A stretch of 64,000 nt of DNA, from assembly GCA_012517355.1 (NCBI GenBank), contig JAAYVD010000074.1:1-64000 (forward strand). Reading direction: 5' to 3'. Position 1 is the stretch's first letter; every line of letters begins with the position of its first letter. This document shows positions 30,578 through 38,740 of this stretch, in pieces. This stretch comes from Candidatus Rifleibacteriota bacterium. Its GTDB lineage: Bacteria; Muiribacteriota; Ozemobacteria; Ozemobacterales; Ozemobacteraceae. A program made the position numbers and the translations under genes. Under the pieces are notes generated by a model. The model did not search any database, was not told where the DNA came from, and worked only from the letters and a program-made list of their open reading frames with translations.

Positions 30578-31459
30578 ATGGACCCCGCGCGCGGCACCGA
30601 CCGGCACGATGGCGGCAGTGGCCCCTGGCCGCCACCGATGGCTGGGCGAAACGACGGTTCCGCGCCTCGCCAGGGGGCCTTCCACCTCTACTGGCGACTG
30701 GTCGCCATCTCGATCCGCGCCCAGGCGCAGTATCCCGGTTCCCTGCTGCTGCTGTCGGCCGGCCACCTGGTCGTCACGCTGCTCGAGTTCCTGGGCGTCT
30801 GGGCCCTGTTCGACCGGTTCCGCCTGGTGCGCGGCTGGAGCCTGGCCGAGGTCGCCCTCTTCTACGGCCTGGTCAACCTGTCCTTCGCCCTCGCCGAGGC
30901 CGTCGGCCGCGGGTTCGACGCCTTCGACCGCCTGGTCCGCACCGGCGAGTTCGATGTCGTGCTGCTCCGACCCCGCTCCGAGGTCCTGCTGATCTGCGGA
31001 CAGGAACTGCGCCTGTCGCGGGCCGGGCGGTTCGCCCAAGGGCTGATCATTTTGGGGTGGGGAATGTCCTCGCTCGGCCTGGCCGGCCGGCCGGAGGTCT
31101 GGATGCGCCTCGCCTGGGCGGTGGCGGGCGGCACCGCCTTGTTCTGCGGCCTGTTCGTGCTGCAGGCGACCATCGCCTTCTGGACCGTCAACTCCCTCGA
31201 GGTCGTCAACACCGTCACCTACGGCGGGGTCGAGACGGCCCAGTTCCCCATCGACATCTATCCGTCGGCGGTGCGGGCCTTCTTCACCTGGGTGGTGCCG
31301 CTGGCCTCGCTGAACTACCTGCCCCTGCGCGGCCTGCTGCGAGGGGGTGATCCCGGGTGGGTCGGCTGGGCGGCCCCCCTGGCGGGCTTCCTGTTCCTGG
31401 CAGTCTCGTTGCGCCTGTGGCGGTTCGGCGTCCGCCACTACACTTCGACGGGCAGCTGA
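30578..31459 (+). CDS. ABC-2 family transporter permease 2 with N-terminal repeat insertion
   Basis: 293 residues, starting 1 bp after the first permease. Residues 8-34 are a 27-residue copy of the 81-bp palindromic repeat (DRHDGGSGPWPPPMAGRNDG onward); the permease proper begins at about residue 36 (YWRLVAISIRAQAQYPGSLL). Six membrane segments, the element LVRTGEFDVVLLRPRSEVLL, and VETAQFPIDIYPSAVRAFFT near the C-terminus are typical of the second DUF990-type subunit. The repeat only lengthens the cytoplasmic leader, so function may be intact. The last codons are followed by a possible degenerate repeat copy (31460-31535, weak). Confidence 0.88.
   Translation: MDPARGTDRHDGGSGPWPPPMAGRNDGSAPRQGAFHLYWRLVAISIRAQAQYPGSLLLLSAGHLVVTLLEFLGVWALFDRFRLVRGWSLAEVALFYGLVNLSFALAEAVGRGFDAFDRLVRTGEFDVVLLRPRSEVLLICGQELRLSRAGRFAQGLIILGWGMSSLGLAGRPEVWMRLAWAVAGGTALFCGLFVLQATIAFWTVNSLEVVNTVTYGGVETAQFPIDIYPSAVRAFFTWVVPLASLNYLPLRGLLRGGDPGWVGWAAPLAGFLFLAVSLRLWRFGVRHYTSTGS
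30599..30679 (+). repeat. 81-bp palindromic repeat, single copy (R6)
   Basis: Starts GACCGGCACGATGGCGG, contains GCCGCCACCGATGGC and ends CAGGGGGCC, giving 27 codons in the same frame as R1-R5. More diverged than R1, with weaker inner stems. Confidence 0.8.
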
Positions 31460-31526
31460 CCCTGTTCCCCCCATGGCACCGGCCGTGGGGACGGGCTTCC
31501 CGGCCTCGCCAAGGGATGGGCGGTGG

Positions 31527-32342
31527 TCAGCCCGGGGAAGCGCCCGGCGCCCAGCGGCGCAGTTGCTTGAGCACCACCGTGAAGTCGCGGGGAAGGTCGG
31601 CCGCCAGCTCGACGGGCTCGCCGGCCCCGGGCGGCAGGAACCGCAACCGCGCGGCATGCAGGGTCAGGCGGTCGATCAGCGGACGCACCCCTTCCCCTTT
31701 CTTGCGCTTGTAGCCCGGCTTGATCTCCGACAGGCCCAGCGCCCCCCCGCCCCCGTAGACGGGGTCGATCGCCAGCGGGCATCCCAGCCAGGCGAGATGG
31801 ACCCGGACCTGGTGCTGCCGACCGGTCAGGGGACGCGCCTCGACCAGCGAGAACGGGCCCAGGCGCTCGATCACCCGCCACGCGGTCTGGGCGGGCCGGC
31901 CGTGGCGCTGATCGACCCGCATCTTGCCCAGCCGCCCGGGATGCTCACCAATCGGGGCGTCGACCACCCCTTCGGCCGCCCCCGGACCGCCGGCTGCCCC
32001 CGGTTCTTCCGGGGAAACCCCGCCGGCTTCGTCCTTCCTGGGAACGTCCGCGGCCAGCCCGGGGCATCCGCGAACCAGGGCCAGGTAGGTCTTGACCACT
32101 TGGTGCGCCTCGAACTGCCGGCTCAGGAACAGGTTGGCCTCGGCGGTCCGGGCGAACAAAATGATGCCGCTCGTCTCGCGGTCGAGGCGGTGGACCGGGT
32201 GGACCTTCCCGTAGCGGGCCGTCAGCTGGTCGTGCAGGTTGGGCAGCGACCGGTCATACCGGTCGGGGATGCTGAGCAGGCCGGCCGGCTTGTCGACGGC
32301 GACCCAGCCCGGCTCTTCGCGGATGATCGTCCAGGCGGCCAT
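31527..32342 (-). CDS. RluA-family RNA pseudouridine synthase
   Basis: 271 residues. It converts specific uridines in rRNA or tRNA to pseudouridine. The catalytic motif is HPVHRLDRETSGIILFART (Asp near residue 54), preceded by WVAVDKPAGLLSIPDR and followed by ARPLTGRQHQVRVHLAWLG, the RNA-binding/active-site strand. No S4 domain is present, so it belongs to the short RluA group. The spacer between motifs II and III (residues 90-145) is unusually long and Pro/Gly/Glu-rich. ATG 32342 follows GAGGGG, 6 bp after the upstream gene's stop, so the two are cotranscribed. Confidence 0.93.
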   Translation of the reverse strand: MAAWTIIREEPGWVAVDKPAGLLSIPDRYDRSLPNLHDQLTARYGKVHPVHRLDRETSGIILFARTAEANLFLSRQFEAHQVVKTYLALVRGCPGLAADVPRKDEAGGVSPEEPGAAGGPGAAEGVVDAPIGEHPGRLGKMRVDQRHGRPAQTAWRVIERLGPFSLVEARPLTGRQHQVRVHLAWLGCPLAIDPVYGGGGALGLSEIKPGYKRKKGEGVRPLIDRLTLHAARLRFLPPGAGEPVELAADLPRDFTVVLKQLRRWAPGASPG

Positions 32343-32348
32343 TTCCCC

Positions 32349-32804
32349 TCACCCGTCGACGGTGTGCCCCCACGGCGTCCAGCCCTTCATCTGGAAGGTG
32401 AACTGGTGGTCGTCGTAGGTCGGCTGCACCGACACGCTCCACTCGGCCTCCTCGACCGGATACGGGCGCGGCGGGATCGAGAACCCCGCCAGGTGGTGGT
32501 GGACCCGCAGGTCGGCCGGCACTTCCCCGTCCTCCTCCGACCAGTTGGTCCAGAGATCCTGCAGCAGGGGCTGCAACTCGGCGTGCCCGTTCCGGTACCA
32601 GGCCAGGACATCCTGGTAGAACCTCACCTGGTCGCCGGTCGGCCCCTCCCGGCCGGCCTCGATGGTCAGTGACAGGGCCGTGCTGAAGCCCTCCTCGAGC
32701 CGCTCGACCTCCCACCACCCCACGCTGCGCAAAAACCGGATCTCCCCGAAGTAGGGATGCTCCAAGGCGATGGGGAAGAAAAGATCCTTCAAAAACGTCA
32801 GCAC
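32349..32804 (-). CDS. hypothetical protein upstream of RluA-type gene
   Basis: 151 residues from GTG 32804 behind GGAG. A soluble acidic protein rich in aromatic residues, starting LTFLKDLFFPIALEHPYFGE. A helical region (GDQVRFYQDVLAWYRNGHAE) is followed by a beta region with DDHQFTFQMKGWTPWGHTVD at the end. It resembles small immunity-like hypothetical proteins, but I do not recognise the family. Probably in an operon with the pseudouridine synthase. Confidence 0.75.
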   Translation of the reverse strand: MLTFLKDLFFPIALEHPYFGEIRFLRSVGWWEVERLEEGFSTALSLTIEAGREGPTGDQVRFYQDVLAWYRNGHAELQPLLQDLWTNWSEEDGEVPADLRVHHHLAGFSIPPRPYPVEEAEWSVSVQPTYDDHQFTFQMKGWTPWGHTVDG

Positions 32805-33045
32805 GTCCGTCTCCTGCCCGGGAGCATAGCATGGAAGATCCGTGCCACCCTACCATTTTTCCAGCCCCATCGGAAGCGGGTTTGAACATGCCAAGGGGTC
32901 CCAGGCTCCCATGGCTCCCCCTGGCACGGTTTCCCAACCCGTATCAGATGCCGATCGGAAAAGGTCTGGTGGCCCCATTTGGCGCGGGGCCCCTTCTGGT
33001 CCTCTGGAATCCGCATCCAGAGGCGATCTCGTGAGAAGTCGGGCG

Positions 33046-34155
33046 TCACGATGTTCGGGGGAGGGACAGGCGGCCGCGGTGGTTGGTGAGAAGGCCGTCA
33101 TCGACCAGGCGGTCGACCATCGCCTTCAGCCAGGCGTTGTCACGAACCGGAACGAACCCCGGGTCGATGCGGGGACCGAGGTCTCGGAGGGCGATGCCTT
33201 CCTCCTCGCCGGCCAGGCGGAGGATCCGACCACGGTAGATGCGGTCTGGGTGGGTTTTTCCGGCATGCCGTCGTTCGTTCGACCGCGGCACCGACCGCCG
33301 CGGCACGGCGACCCCGCCGGAACGGAAACGGGGTTCGGCAGGGCAGGCCGCCCGGAGCGGGCACCCGGGGCAAAGGGGGGTTTTGCGGCAGACCAGGCTC
33401 GCCAGGTCGAACAAGGCCTGGACGAGGTCGGCCGGCCGCGCCGCGCCGGCCAGGAGTCGTTGCAGGGCCGGACGCAGCCGGTCGTCCCCGGCCGGCAGGG
33501 GAAAGGGTTCGCCCAGCAGCAGCCGGCCCCCGGCCCGGCGGATGTTGGTGTCGACCGGCACCGTCCGCCGCCCGGTCGAGAACAGCGTCACCGCGGCCGC
33601 GGTGTAGGGGCCGATGCCCTTCAGGGCCCGCCAACCCTCTTCGGTGGCGGGAACGCCGTCACGCACCACCGCCCGGGCCACCCCCTGCAGCATGAGAGCC
33701 CGCCGGTTGTAGCCCAGCCCCGACCACTGCCGGATGACCTCGGCCGGCGGAGCCTCCGCCAGCGCCGTCCACCCGGGAAACCGTTCCAACCAACGCCGGT
33801 AGAAGGGAATCACACGGTCCACCTGCGTCTGCTGCAACATGATCTCGCTGACCAGGATGGCATAGGGGTCGGCCACGAATCCCGCTTCCGAAGCGGTCGG
33901 CCCCTTTGCGGTGCGCGAAACGGGCGTTGCGCGCCGCCCTCCCTGACGGCAAAGGGGCCCTCCCGACATCGTGTCGGTCGGGTCGGCGGGCGAGTGGTGG
34001 GTTCCGGACCGCCAGGGCAGGCGGCGCCCCTCGCGGTCGTACCAGGCGAGCAGGAGCCGGCTCACTGGCGAGACGCGAACCGGGCGTTCCGCCCCGCCGT
34101 CCGTGGCGGCAGGAGGGTGTGTCCGGAGACGCGTCGGTCGGGTCAGGGAAGGCAT
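33046..34155 (-). CDS. mutY: A/G-specific adenine glycosylase MutY with two in-frame repeat insertions
   Basis: 369 residues. It removes adenine mispaired with 8-oxoguanine. The core is clear: LLAWYDREGRRLPWR, SEIMLQQTQVDRVIPFYRRW (catalytic Glu), the helix-hairpin-helix GWRALKGIGPYTAAAV, VPVDTNIRRAGGR with the catalytic Asp, and the iron-sulfur cysteines CRKTPLCPGCPLRAAC. Two copies of the 81-bp repeat lie inside: one forms the N-terminus (residues 6-30), the other (near 59-86) sits between LPWR and DPYAILVSEI, where family members have only a few residues. Both keep the frame although read in different phases. There is no C-terminal NUDIX-like domain. Start uncertain, since no ribosome site precedes ATG 34155. 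Confidence 0.93.
   Translation of the reverse strand: MPSLTRPTRLRTHPPAATDGGAERPVRVSPVSRLLLAWYDREGRRLPWRSGTHHSPADPTDTMSGGPLCRQGGRRATPVSRTAKGPTASEAGFVADPYAILVSEIMLQQTQVDRVIPFYRRWLERFPGWTALAEAPPAEVIRQWSGLGYNRRALMLQGVARAVVRDGVPATEEGWRALKGIGPYTAAAVTLFSTGRRTVPVDTNIRRAGGRLLLGEPFPLPAGDDRLRPALQRLLAGAARPADLVQALFDLASLVCRKTPLCPGCPLRAACPAEPRFRSGGVAVPRRSVPRSNERRHAGKTHPDRIYRGRILRLAGEEEGIALRDLGPRIDPGFVPVRDNAWLKAMVDRLVDDGLLTNHRGRLSLPRTS
33899..33979 (-). repeat. 81-bp palindromic repeat inside mutY core (R7)
   Basis: Minus strand, starting GACCGACACGATGTCGG and ending GCAAAGGGGCC, exactly 81 bp. Outer stem CCCCTTTGC/GCAAAGGGG is perfect. Read in a different phase from R1-R6, encoding TDTMSGGPLCRQGGRRATPV and onward. 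Confidence 0.92.
34066..34139 (-). repeat. 81-bp palindromic repeat at the mutY N-terminus, 3-prime truncated (R8)
   Basis: Minus strand, starts GACCGACGCGTCTCCGG and keeps the GCCGCCA/TGGCGGC-type hairpin and the GGAAC/GTTCGC segment, but loses the last outer-stem arm. Read in the third possible phase. Confidence 0.75.
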
Positions 34156-34172
34156 GGCAGGATCGGGGTGGG

Positions 34173-35924
34173 TCAGGCCGGCGGCAGCACGCCCGCCGGG
34201 CCGGTGGGAGGCTCTGCCGATGGCGGCGCGGGCGTCCCGGCAGGGTCGGCCCCGGCGACCGGGCCGGACTCACGCTGCCGGATCCGTTCGAGGTGCTGCT
34301 TGATCTCGGGTTCGGGGGTGCCCATCGCCAGCAGGGTCCGGCGGGCCATCTCCAGGCCGCCTTCGAGGTCGGGGAAGACCACCTCGTCGAACCCGGCGGC
34401 CAGCAGCGCGGCGCCATCCTCCGTCGCGTCGGCCGTCGCCAGGCCCCGGAAACCCAGCCGGTCGGCGGCCCGCCGCGCCACCACCGCCTGGAACTCCTGG
34501 CGGTCGCCCTGGGTGAACAGCACCAGCCGCGCCCGGGAGAAACCCGCCGCGTCGAGGACGGCTTCCTGCCCGGGTTCCCCGTAGACCATGGGAAAGCCCT
34601 GCGACTTCCCCTCGGCGAACGACTGGTACAAGGGCTCGATGATGACGAAGGGAAGGCCCGCCTCGCGCAGGGCCAACGCCACGTGGCGGGCGAACCTCCC
34701 TCCGCCGGCGATGACGGCGTGCTGCCGCAGGGGCGCTTCCGGCAGGTTGACGGTGGCCACCCGCGTCTCCGGCCAGATCCGGCGCAACCCGGCATAGAAG
34801 GGGGTGGCCAGGCTGGCGGCCAGGGGACCGACGAGCATCGAGACGATCACCGCGTTCAGCACGACCGAATAGATGTCGGCCGACAGGATCCCGTCGGCGG
34901 CTCCCGTCCGGATCACGACGAAGGCGATCTCGGAGATCGGCAGCATCCCGAAGAAGACCGCCACCGGGATGATCCGGCGGTAGCCGAAGGCATGGGTGAC
35001 GGCGGCCAGCAGCAGCCCCCGGCCGCCGCAGACGACGGCCACCAGGAACACGATCGTCGCGGCGTTCCGCCACAGCAGGGCGGGATCGAGCAGCATGCCG
35101 ACCGAGACGAAGAACAGCAGGCTGAACAGGTCGCGGATGGGGATCATCTCGCACAGCGCCCGGTGGCCGTATTCCGACTCGTTGAGGACCAGGCCGGTGA
35201 TGAAGGCCCCGAAAGCCAGCGACAGGCCGATCAGGTGCGTGAGATACCCGATGCCCAGCCCCAGGCCGATGACCGCCAGCATGAACAACTCGCGCGAGTT
35301 CCAGCGGGCGATGAACCGCAGCCAGACCGGCGTCACATGGGTGCCGACCAGCTTCATGGCGACCAAAAAAGCCGCCGTCCAGGCCAGGGGGACCATCGCC
35401 CCGACCAGGCTGAGGCCGGATTCGAGGATGCCGCCGAGCAGGATCATGAGCGGGATGACGGTCAGGTCCTGGACGATCGACATGCCCAGCATCACCCGCC
35501 CCGACAGCGTGCGCAGGTGGCCCCGGTCGGTCAGGGTCTTGAGGATGACGGCCGTGCTGGACGAGACCATGGCCGCCCCGAACCACCAGGCGGCGGGACC
35601 CGGCCACCCGATGACATGCCCGACCAGGGCCGCCCAGAAGAAGGTCAGGCCGACCTGCAGGCAGGTGCCCACGATGGTCACCCCCTTGATCGGCAGCAGT
35701 TCCTTCAGGGTGAATTCCAGGCCGAGGGAGAACAGCAGGAGGGCGACCCCGATGTCGGCCAGCTGCTCGATCTGCGGGATGCCCGACACGGTGACGCCCC
35801 CCGTGTGCGGCCCGACGACCACCCCGGCGAAGATGTAGCCGAGGAACAGGGGTTGCCCGAGGATGCGCGCCAGCAGCCCCCCTCCCAGCCCCACCACCAG
35901 GATGAGGATGATGTCGGCGATCAT
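34173..35924 (-). CDS. Kef-type monovalent cation:proton antiporter with RCK/TrkA-N domain
   Basis: 583 residues. A CPA2-family transporter: about 12 membrane helices in residues 1-390, with GYIFAGVVVGPHTGG, LADIGVALLLFSLGLEF, SSSTAVILKTL and LAFGAFITGLVLNESEY as in KefB/KefC and YbaL. A Rossmann-type TrkA-N (RCK) domain follows near residue 400 (HAVIAGGGRFARHVALALRE; MVYGEPGQEAVLDAAGF), which gates transport by nucleotide or glutathione-type ligands. A Pro-rich tail ends the protein. It exchanges K+ or Na+ for protons across the inner membrane. Start at ATG 35924. It lies 17 bp upstream of mutY and may share its transcript. Confidence 0.94.
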   Translation of the reverse strand: MIADIILILVVGLGGGLLARILGQPLFLGYIFAGVVVGPHTGGVTVSGIPQIEQLADIGVALLLFSLGLEFTLKELLPIKGVTIVGTCLQVGLTFFWAALVGHVIGWPGPAAWWFGAAMVSSSTAVILKTLTDRGHLRTLSGRVMLGMSIVQDLTVIPLMILLGGILESGLSLVGAMVPLAWTAAFLVAMKLVGTHVTPVWLRFIARWNSRELFMLAVIGLGLGIGYLTHLIGLSLAFGAFITGLVLNESEYGHRALCEMIPIRDLFSLLFFVSVGMLLDPALLWRNAATIVFLVAVVCGGRGLLLAAVTHAFGYRRIIPVAVFFGMLPISEIAFVVIRTGAADGILSADIYSVVLNAVIVSMLVGPLAASLATPFYAGLRRIWPETRVATVNLPEAPLRQHAVIAGGGRFARHVALALREAGLPFVIIEPLYQSFAEGKSQGFPMVYGEPGQEAVLDAAGFSRARLVLFTQGDRQEFQAVVARRAADRLGFRGLATADATEDGAALLAAGFDEVVFPDLEGGLEMARRTLLAMGTPEPEIKQHLERIRQRESGPVAGADPAGTPAPPSAEPPTGPAGVLPPA

Positions 35925-36030
35925 GCGTCATCCCCCGGGGGCCCCGCCACAAGGCCCGGGCGGGCCGCATTGGCGGGCAAACGGCGGCATGGCGATGACA
36001 TGGGAAGTTCCCTGATGGCCGGGAAAAGGG

Positions 36031-36630
36031 TCAGGGCCGCGACGGGCCGGCAGGGGGGAAAGCGGCGGCGGGGGCCAGGGGCGCGGCGGAAGCGGGTGGA
36101 GGCGTGGGTTCCCCCGACCACACGTCCAGCACCTGGCCGCGCGACGTGAAGGAGACCCCCTGCTGGTTGCGCGTGCCGATCATCACCGACTCGACGATCG
36201 GGGGGTTGACCGGGACCGACGACTTCCAGGTCACCAGGACGCTGGCCCCCGCGCCGCCGGCGGATTCGGATTCGGGCACGATGAACCGCAGCGAAGCCAG
36301 CGGCAGCAGGCGGGTCGGCTCGGTCAGGTAACGCTGGAGCAGCTTCCCATCGGAATCGTGGTAGTCGGCCTCCCACACCAGGATCGAATGGCGCGGGTCG
36401 GTATTGCGCACCAGGACGGTCGCGGTGAGGAGGAAGGGAGTGAAGCGGTCGCCGAAGTAGATATGGGAATACACCGGCACGTAGACCTTCTGCCCCATCG
36501 CCCGGCGGGGGACGCACCCCGCCGCGTCGCCGTCAGGCGCCTGCCCGCGGGCGGGGGCCGCCGGTGAAAACCCACACAGGATCAGCACCAAGGCCAACAA
36601 ACCAGCCCGGCACAAATGGATGTTCCGCAT
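36031..36630 (-). CDS. DUF3124-family exported protein
   Basis: 199 residues from ATG 36630 (AGGAGG 7 bp upstream) with a signal peptide (MRNIHLCRAGLLALVLILCG). The mature part shows the DUF3124 pattern: VYVPVYSHIYFGDRFTPFLL, VLVRNTDPRHSILV, YHDSDGKLLQRYL, PLASLRFIV, GGAGASVLVTW and IVESVMIGTRNQQGVSFTSR. A Pro/Ala-rich tail is probably disordered. The family is periplasmic with unknown function, perhaps a beta-sandwich. Divergent from the SH3b gene. Confidence 0.88.
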   Translation of the reverse strand: MRNIHLCRAGLLALVLILCGFSPAAPARGQAPDGDAAGCVPRRAMGQKVYVPVYSHIYFGDRFTPFLLTATVLVRNTDPRHSILVWEADYHDSDGKLLQRYLTEPTRLLPLASLRFIVPESESAGGAGASVLVTWKSSVPVNPPIVESVMIGTRNQQGVSFTSRGQVLDVWSGEPTPPPASAAPLAPAAAFPPAGPSRP

Positions 36631-36919
36631 GCGCAACCCTCCTGATCGACCACAAGGGGGAATCGGTTTTCGCCCGGAACTATACCACGGATCGCCCCTG
36701 TCACCCAGCCCGGGCGGCACGCCCCATCCATTCCCACTCATCGATCCAAAACTCTTCTGATGAACAGGGATTTCCGCAGGCATCGGCCCCCGCCACAAGT
36801 CAGACCGAAGCCGCATGGGAAAACGCTCCAGAGCCCATAGGGAAAATTGCTGTCGGCTGTCACGACCGTTTGCCAGAACGACCGATTTGAGGCATGCTAG
36901 GGGCTCGAAGGAGTCGAGC

Positions 36920-37963
36920 ATGCAAGCCAACCGCCCCCTCCGCCTCCTGGCCCTCCTGCTGGGACTGCTCCTGATCGCCCCTCACGCCGCTCACGCCGCC
37001 CGCCGGAAGGCGGCCGCCACCCCCTCCGCCACGGGGGTGATCGCAGCCCCCAGCGGCCTGTTCCTGCGGGCCAAACCCGACCGCAACGGCAAGGCCGTCA
37101 CCCGCATCCCGCACGGGGAGAGGGTCGAGATCCTCGACCGGGAAGGCCCGACCGCCACCATCGAGGGTCGGAAATCACGCTGGTACCAAGTCCGCTGGGG
37201 AAAGGCCACCGGCTGGGTGTTCGGCGGCTTCGTCGACCTGCCGGGAAAAGCCGCCCCCGCCGACCAGGCGACCCGGGCCGCGGCGGGCAAGGTTCCCCTC
37301 ACCCGCCCCGACGCCCCCCCGCCGGCGCCGGCGGCCCCCACGACTGGCGCGCCAGCCGCCACCCCCGCCCCCGGCTCCCCCGTGGTCGTCCCGGTCGAGG
37401 GCCCGGCCGGGCTCGGGCCCAAGGACGAAATGCTCGTCGACGAGGAGGCCGCCTTCCTGAAGACCTGCGCCCCGCAGGTGACGCGACAGGGCGGCACGCT
37501 CCAGATCCGGCTGAAGAACGGCAAGACCGCCACGTTCACCGACAATCCCAGCGCCGAGGAGACCGCCGAGCTGTTCTACTTCCGCGGCCATCTGAAAGAG
37601 GCCGGCTTCTTCCTGCTGCACCGCGTTTCCTGGGAGTTTTCCAACTACCTCCTGGTCAACGAGACGTCGGGCGCCCGGGTGCCCCTCGACGAGAACCCCG
37701 TCTTCTCGCCATCCGGACAGCGCTTCGTCACCGCCTGCCTCGACCTCGAGGCGGGGTTCGTCCCCAACGGGCTGAAGGTCTACCGGGTGGCCAAAGGACA
37801 GGCCACCCTGGAATGGTCGACCTCCCCGAAGGAGTGGGGGCCCTCGGAGCCGCGCTGGCAGGGGGAAAACACCATCCTGTTCCAGAAGACCCTGCGCGGC
37901 GGGCAGACCCAGGCCGGCCGCGCCGAGTTCGCGCCGAAGACGAAGAAATGGAGCGTCCGCTGA
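36920..37963 (+). CDS. SH3b-domain exported protein
   Basis: 347 residues; ATG 36920 follows AAGGAG. Signal peptide LRLLALLLGLLLIAPHAAHA. Residues of about 40-110 form a bacterial SH3 domain (APSGLFLRAKPDRNGKAVTR; GERVEILDREGPT; WYQVRWGKATGWVFGGFVDL), which usually binds peptidoglycan or protein partners. An Ala/Pro linker precedes a C-terminal domain of about 190 residues (LKNGKTATFTDNPSAEETAE; FSPSGQRFVTACLDLEAGF; WQGENTILFQKTL) resembling small beta-propeller-like repeats. The stop overlaps the start of the next gene. Envelope role likely, details unknown. Confidence 0.82.
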   Translation: MQANRPLRLLALLLGLLLIAPHAAHAARRKAAATPSATGVIAAPSGLFLRAKPDRNGKAVTRIPHGERVEILDREGPTATIEGRKSRWYQVRWGKATGWVFGGFVDLPGKAAPADQATRAAAGKVPLTRPDAPPPAPAAPTTGAPAATPAPGSPVVVPVEGPAGLGPKDEMLVDEEAAFLKTCAPQVTRQGGTLQIRLKNGKTATFTDNPSAEETAELFYFRGHLKEAGFFLLHRVSWEFSNYLLVNETSGARVPLDENPVFSPSGQRFVTACLDLEAGFVPNGLKVYRVAKGQATLEWSTSPKEWGPSEPRWQGENTILFQKTLRGGQTQAGRAEFAPKTKKWSVR

Positions 37964-38412
37964 TGGCCGACGAGACCGGCGATCCCACCCGGCCGGAAGA
38001 CGAGGCAGCATCCCCCGCCCCCGCGGCGCCGGGCGGCATGTCCTGCTCCCAGATCCTGCTCTGGATCTTCCTCCTGGGGTTTCTCCTCCCCCTCGGGTGC
38101 TCCATCCGGAAGGACTGGCGGATCGCCGAGGCCAAGGAATACTGCGAGCGCCTGATCCCGCAGATAGAGGAGTTCCGACGGAAGCACGGCGTCTATCCCG
38201 GCCGCCTCGAGGACATGGGCTCCCTGCCGCCGCCCCCCGCCCTTCTCGAAAAGGGCGGACTGATCTGGGGGGTGGGGCCCGGCACCGACACCTGGCGGTT
38301 CGCCTTCCAGACCACTCCCTCCGGCTTCACCCTCGGCTACTACACCTACTACCGTTCGACCGAGAAGACCTGGAAGGTGGAGGAAGGGTCGGCGCAATAC
38401 TCCGGGTCATGA
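37963..38412 (+). CDS. small membrane-anchored protein, pseudopilin-like C-terminus
   Basis: 149 residues, with its ATG overlapping the upstream stop (TGATG). A Pro/Ala/Glu-rich N-terminus is followed by one membrane segment (ILLWIFLLGFLLPLGCSIRK). The outer part reads EYCERLIPQIEEFRRKHGVY with PGRLEDMGSLPPPP, like the start of the GspG/DUF globular domain in which a helix leads to a YP-x(n)-L element. There is no prepilin peptidase motif, so it is not a true pilin. Probably cooperates with the SH3b protein. Confidence 0.7.
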   Translation: MADETGDPTRPEDEAASPAPAAPGGMSCSQILLWIFLLGFLLPLGCSIRKDWRIAEAKEYCERLIPQIEEFRRKHGVYPGRLEDMGSLPPPPALLEKGGLIWGVGPGTDTWRFAFQTTPSGFTLGYYTYYRSTEKTWKVEEGSAQYSGS

Positions 38413-38536
38413 TCCAGGGCTCCCCCAGAGGGTTCCGCCCTTCGGCGACCGTCCCGTCGACCGGCAGCGAGCCACCCCCTGCACTGCCAGCAAGGTTTTC
38501 CGGGCTGCGCCCACGGGCAGGGGTTCGGGGCGGCGG

Positions 38537-38575
38537 CTCCGGGCTGGGGCTCCGGGCTGGGGCTCCGGGCTGGGG
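38537..38575 (+). repeat. 13-bp tandem repeat, three perfect units
   Basis: CTCCGGGCTGGGG repeated three times without change. Confidence 0.85.
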
Positions 38576-38686
38576 CCGAGCATCACCCCGCTCCGGCAGC
38601 CTTGCGGTCTTTGGGAAACCTCCGTTCTCCTGCCGCCATCGGGGCTCAGGCCCGCCGGCCGGGGTGGCCGGGATTCCCCACAGGCG

Positions 38687-38720
38687 CGAAGGGCGGCCCC
38701 ATCGGCGGGGCCGCCCTTCG
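38687..38720 (-). terminator. strong hairpin after the transglutaminase-like gene
   Basis: A 14-bp perfect stem (CGAAGGGCGGCCCC at 38687-38700, complement at 38707-38720) with a 6-nt loop, 20 bp beyond the minus-strand stop at 38741. No T-tract on either strand, so it may act as a processing or attenuating structure instead of a simple terminator. Confidence 0.65.
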
Positions 38721-38740
38721 TATGTCAGGACGGTGGGAAG

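Larger units (their letters stand above)
38413..38740. other. 328-bp intergenic region between convergent genes
   Basis: Holds a 13-bp tandem triplication (38537-38575) and the 14-bp-stem hairpin at 38687-38720. No supported gene. Confidence 0.6.

Noticed and set aside
31460-31535. Possible twelfth, degenerate copy of the 81-bp repeat after the second ABC permease
   Set aside because: Only scattered similarity (CCATGGCACC and CCTCGCCAAGGG segments); too weak to separate from chance in GC-rich DNA.
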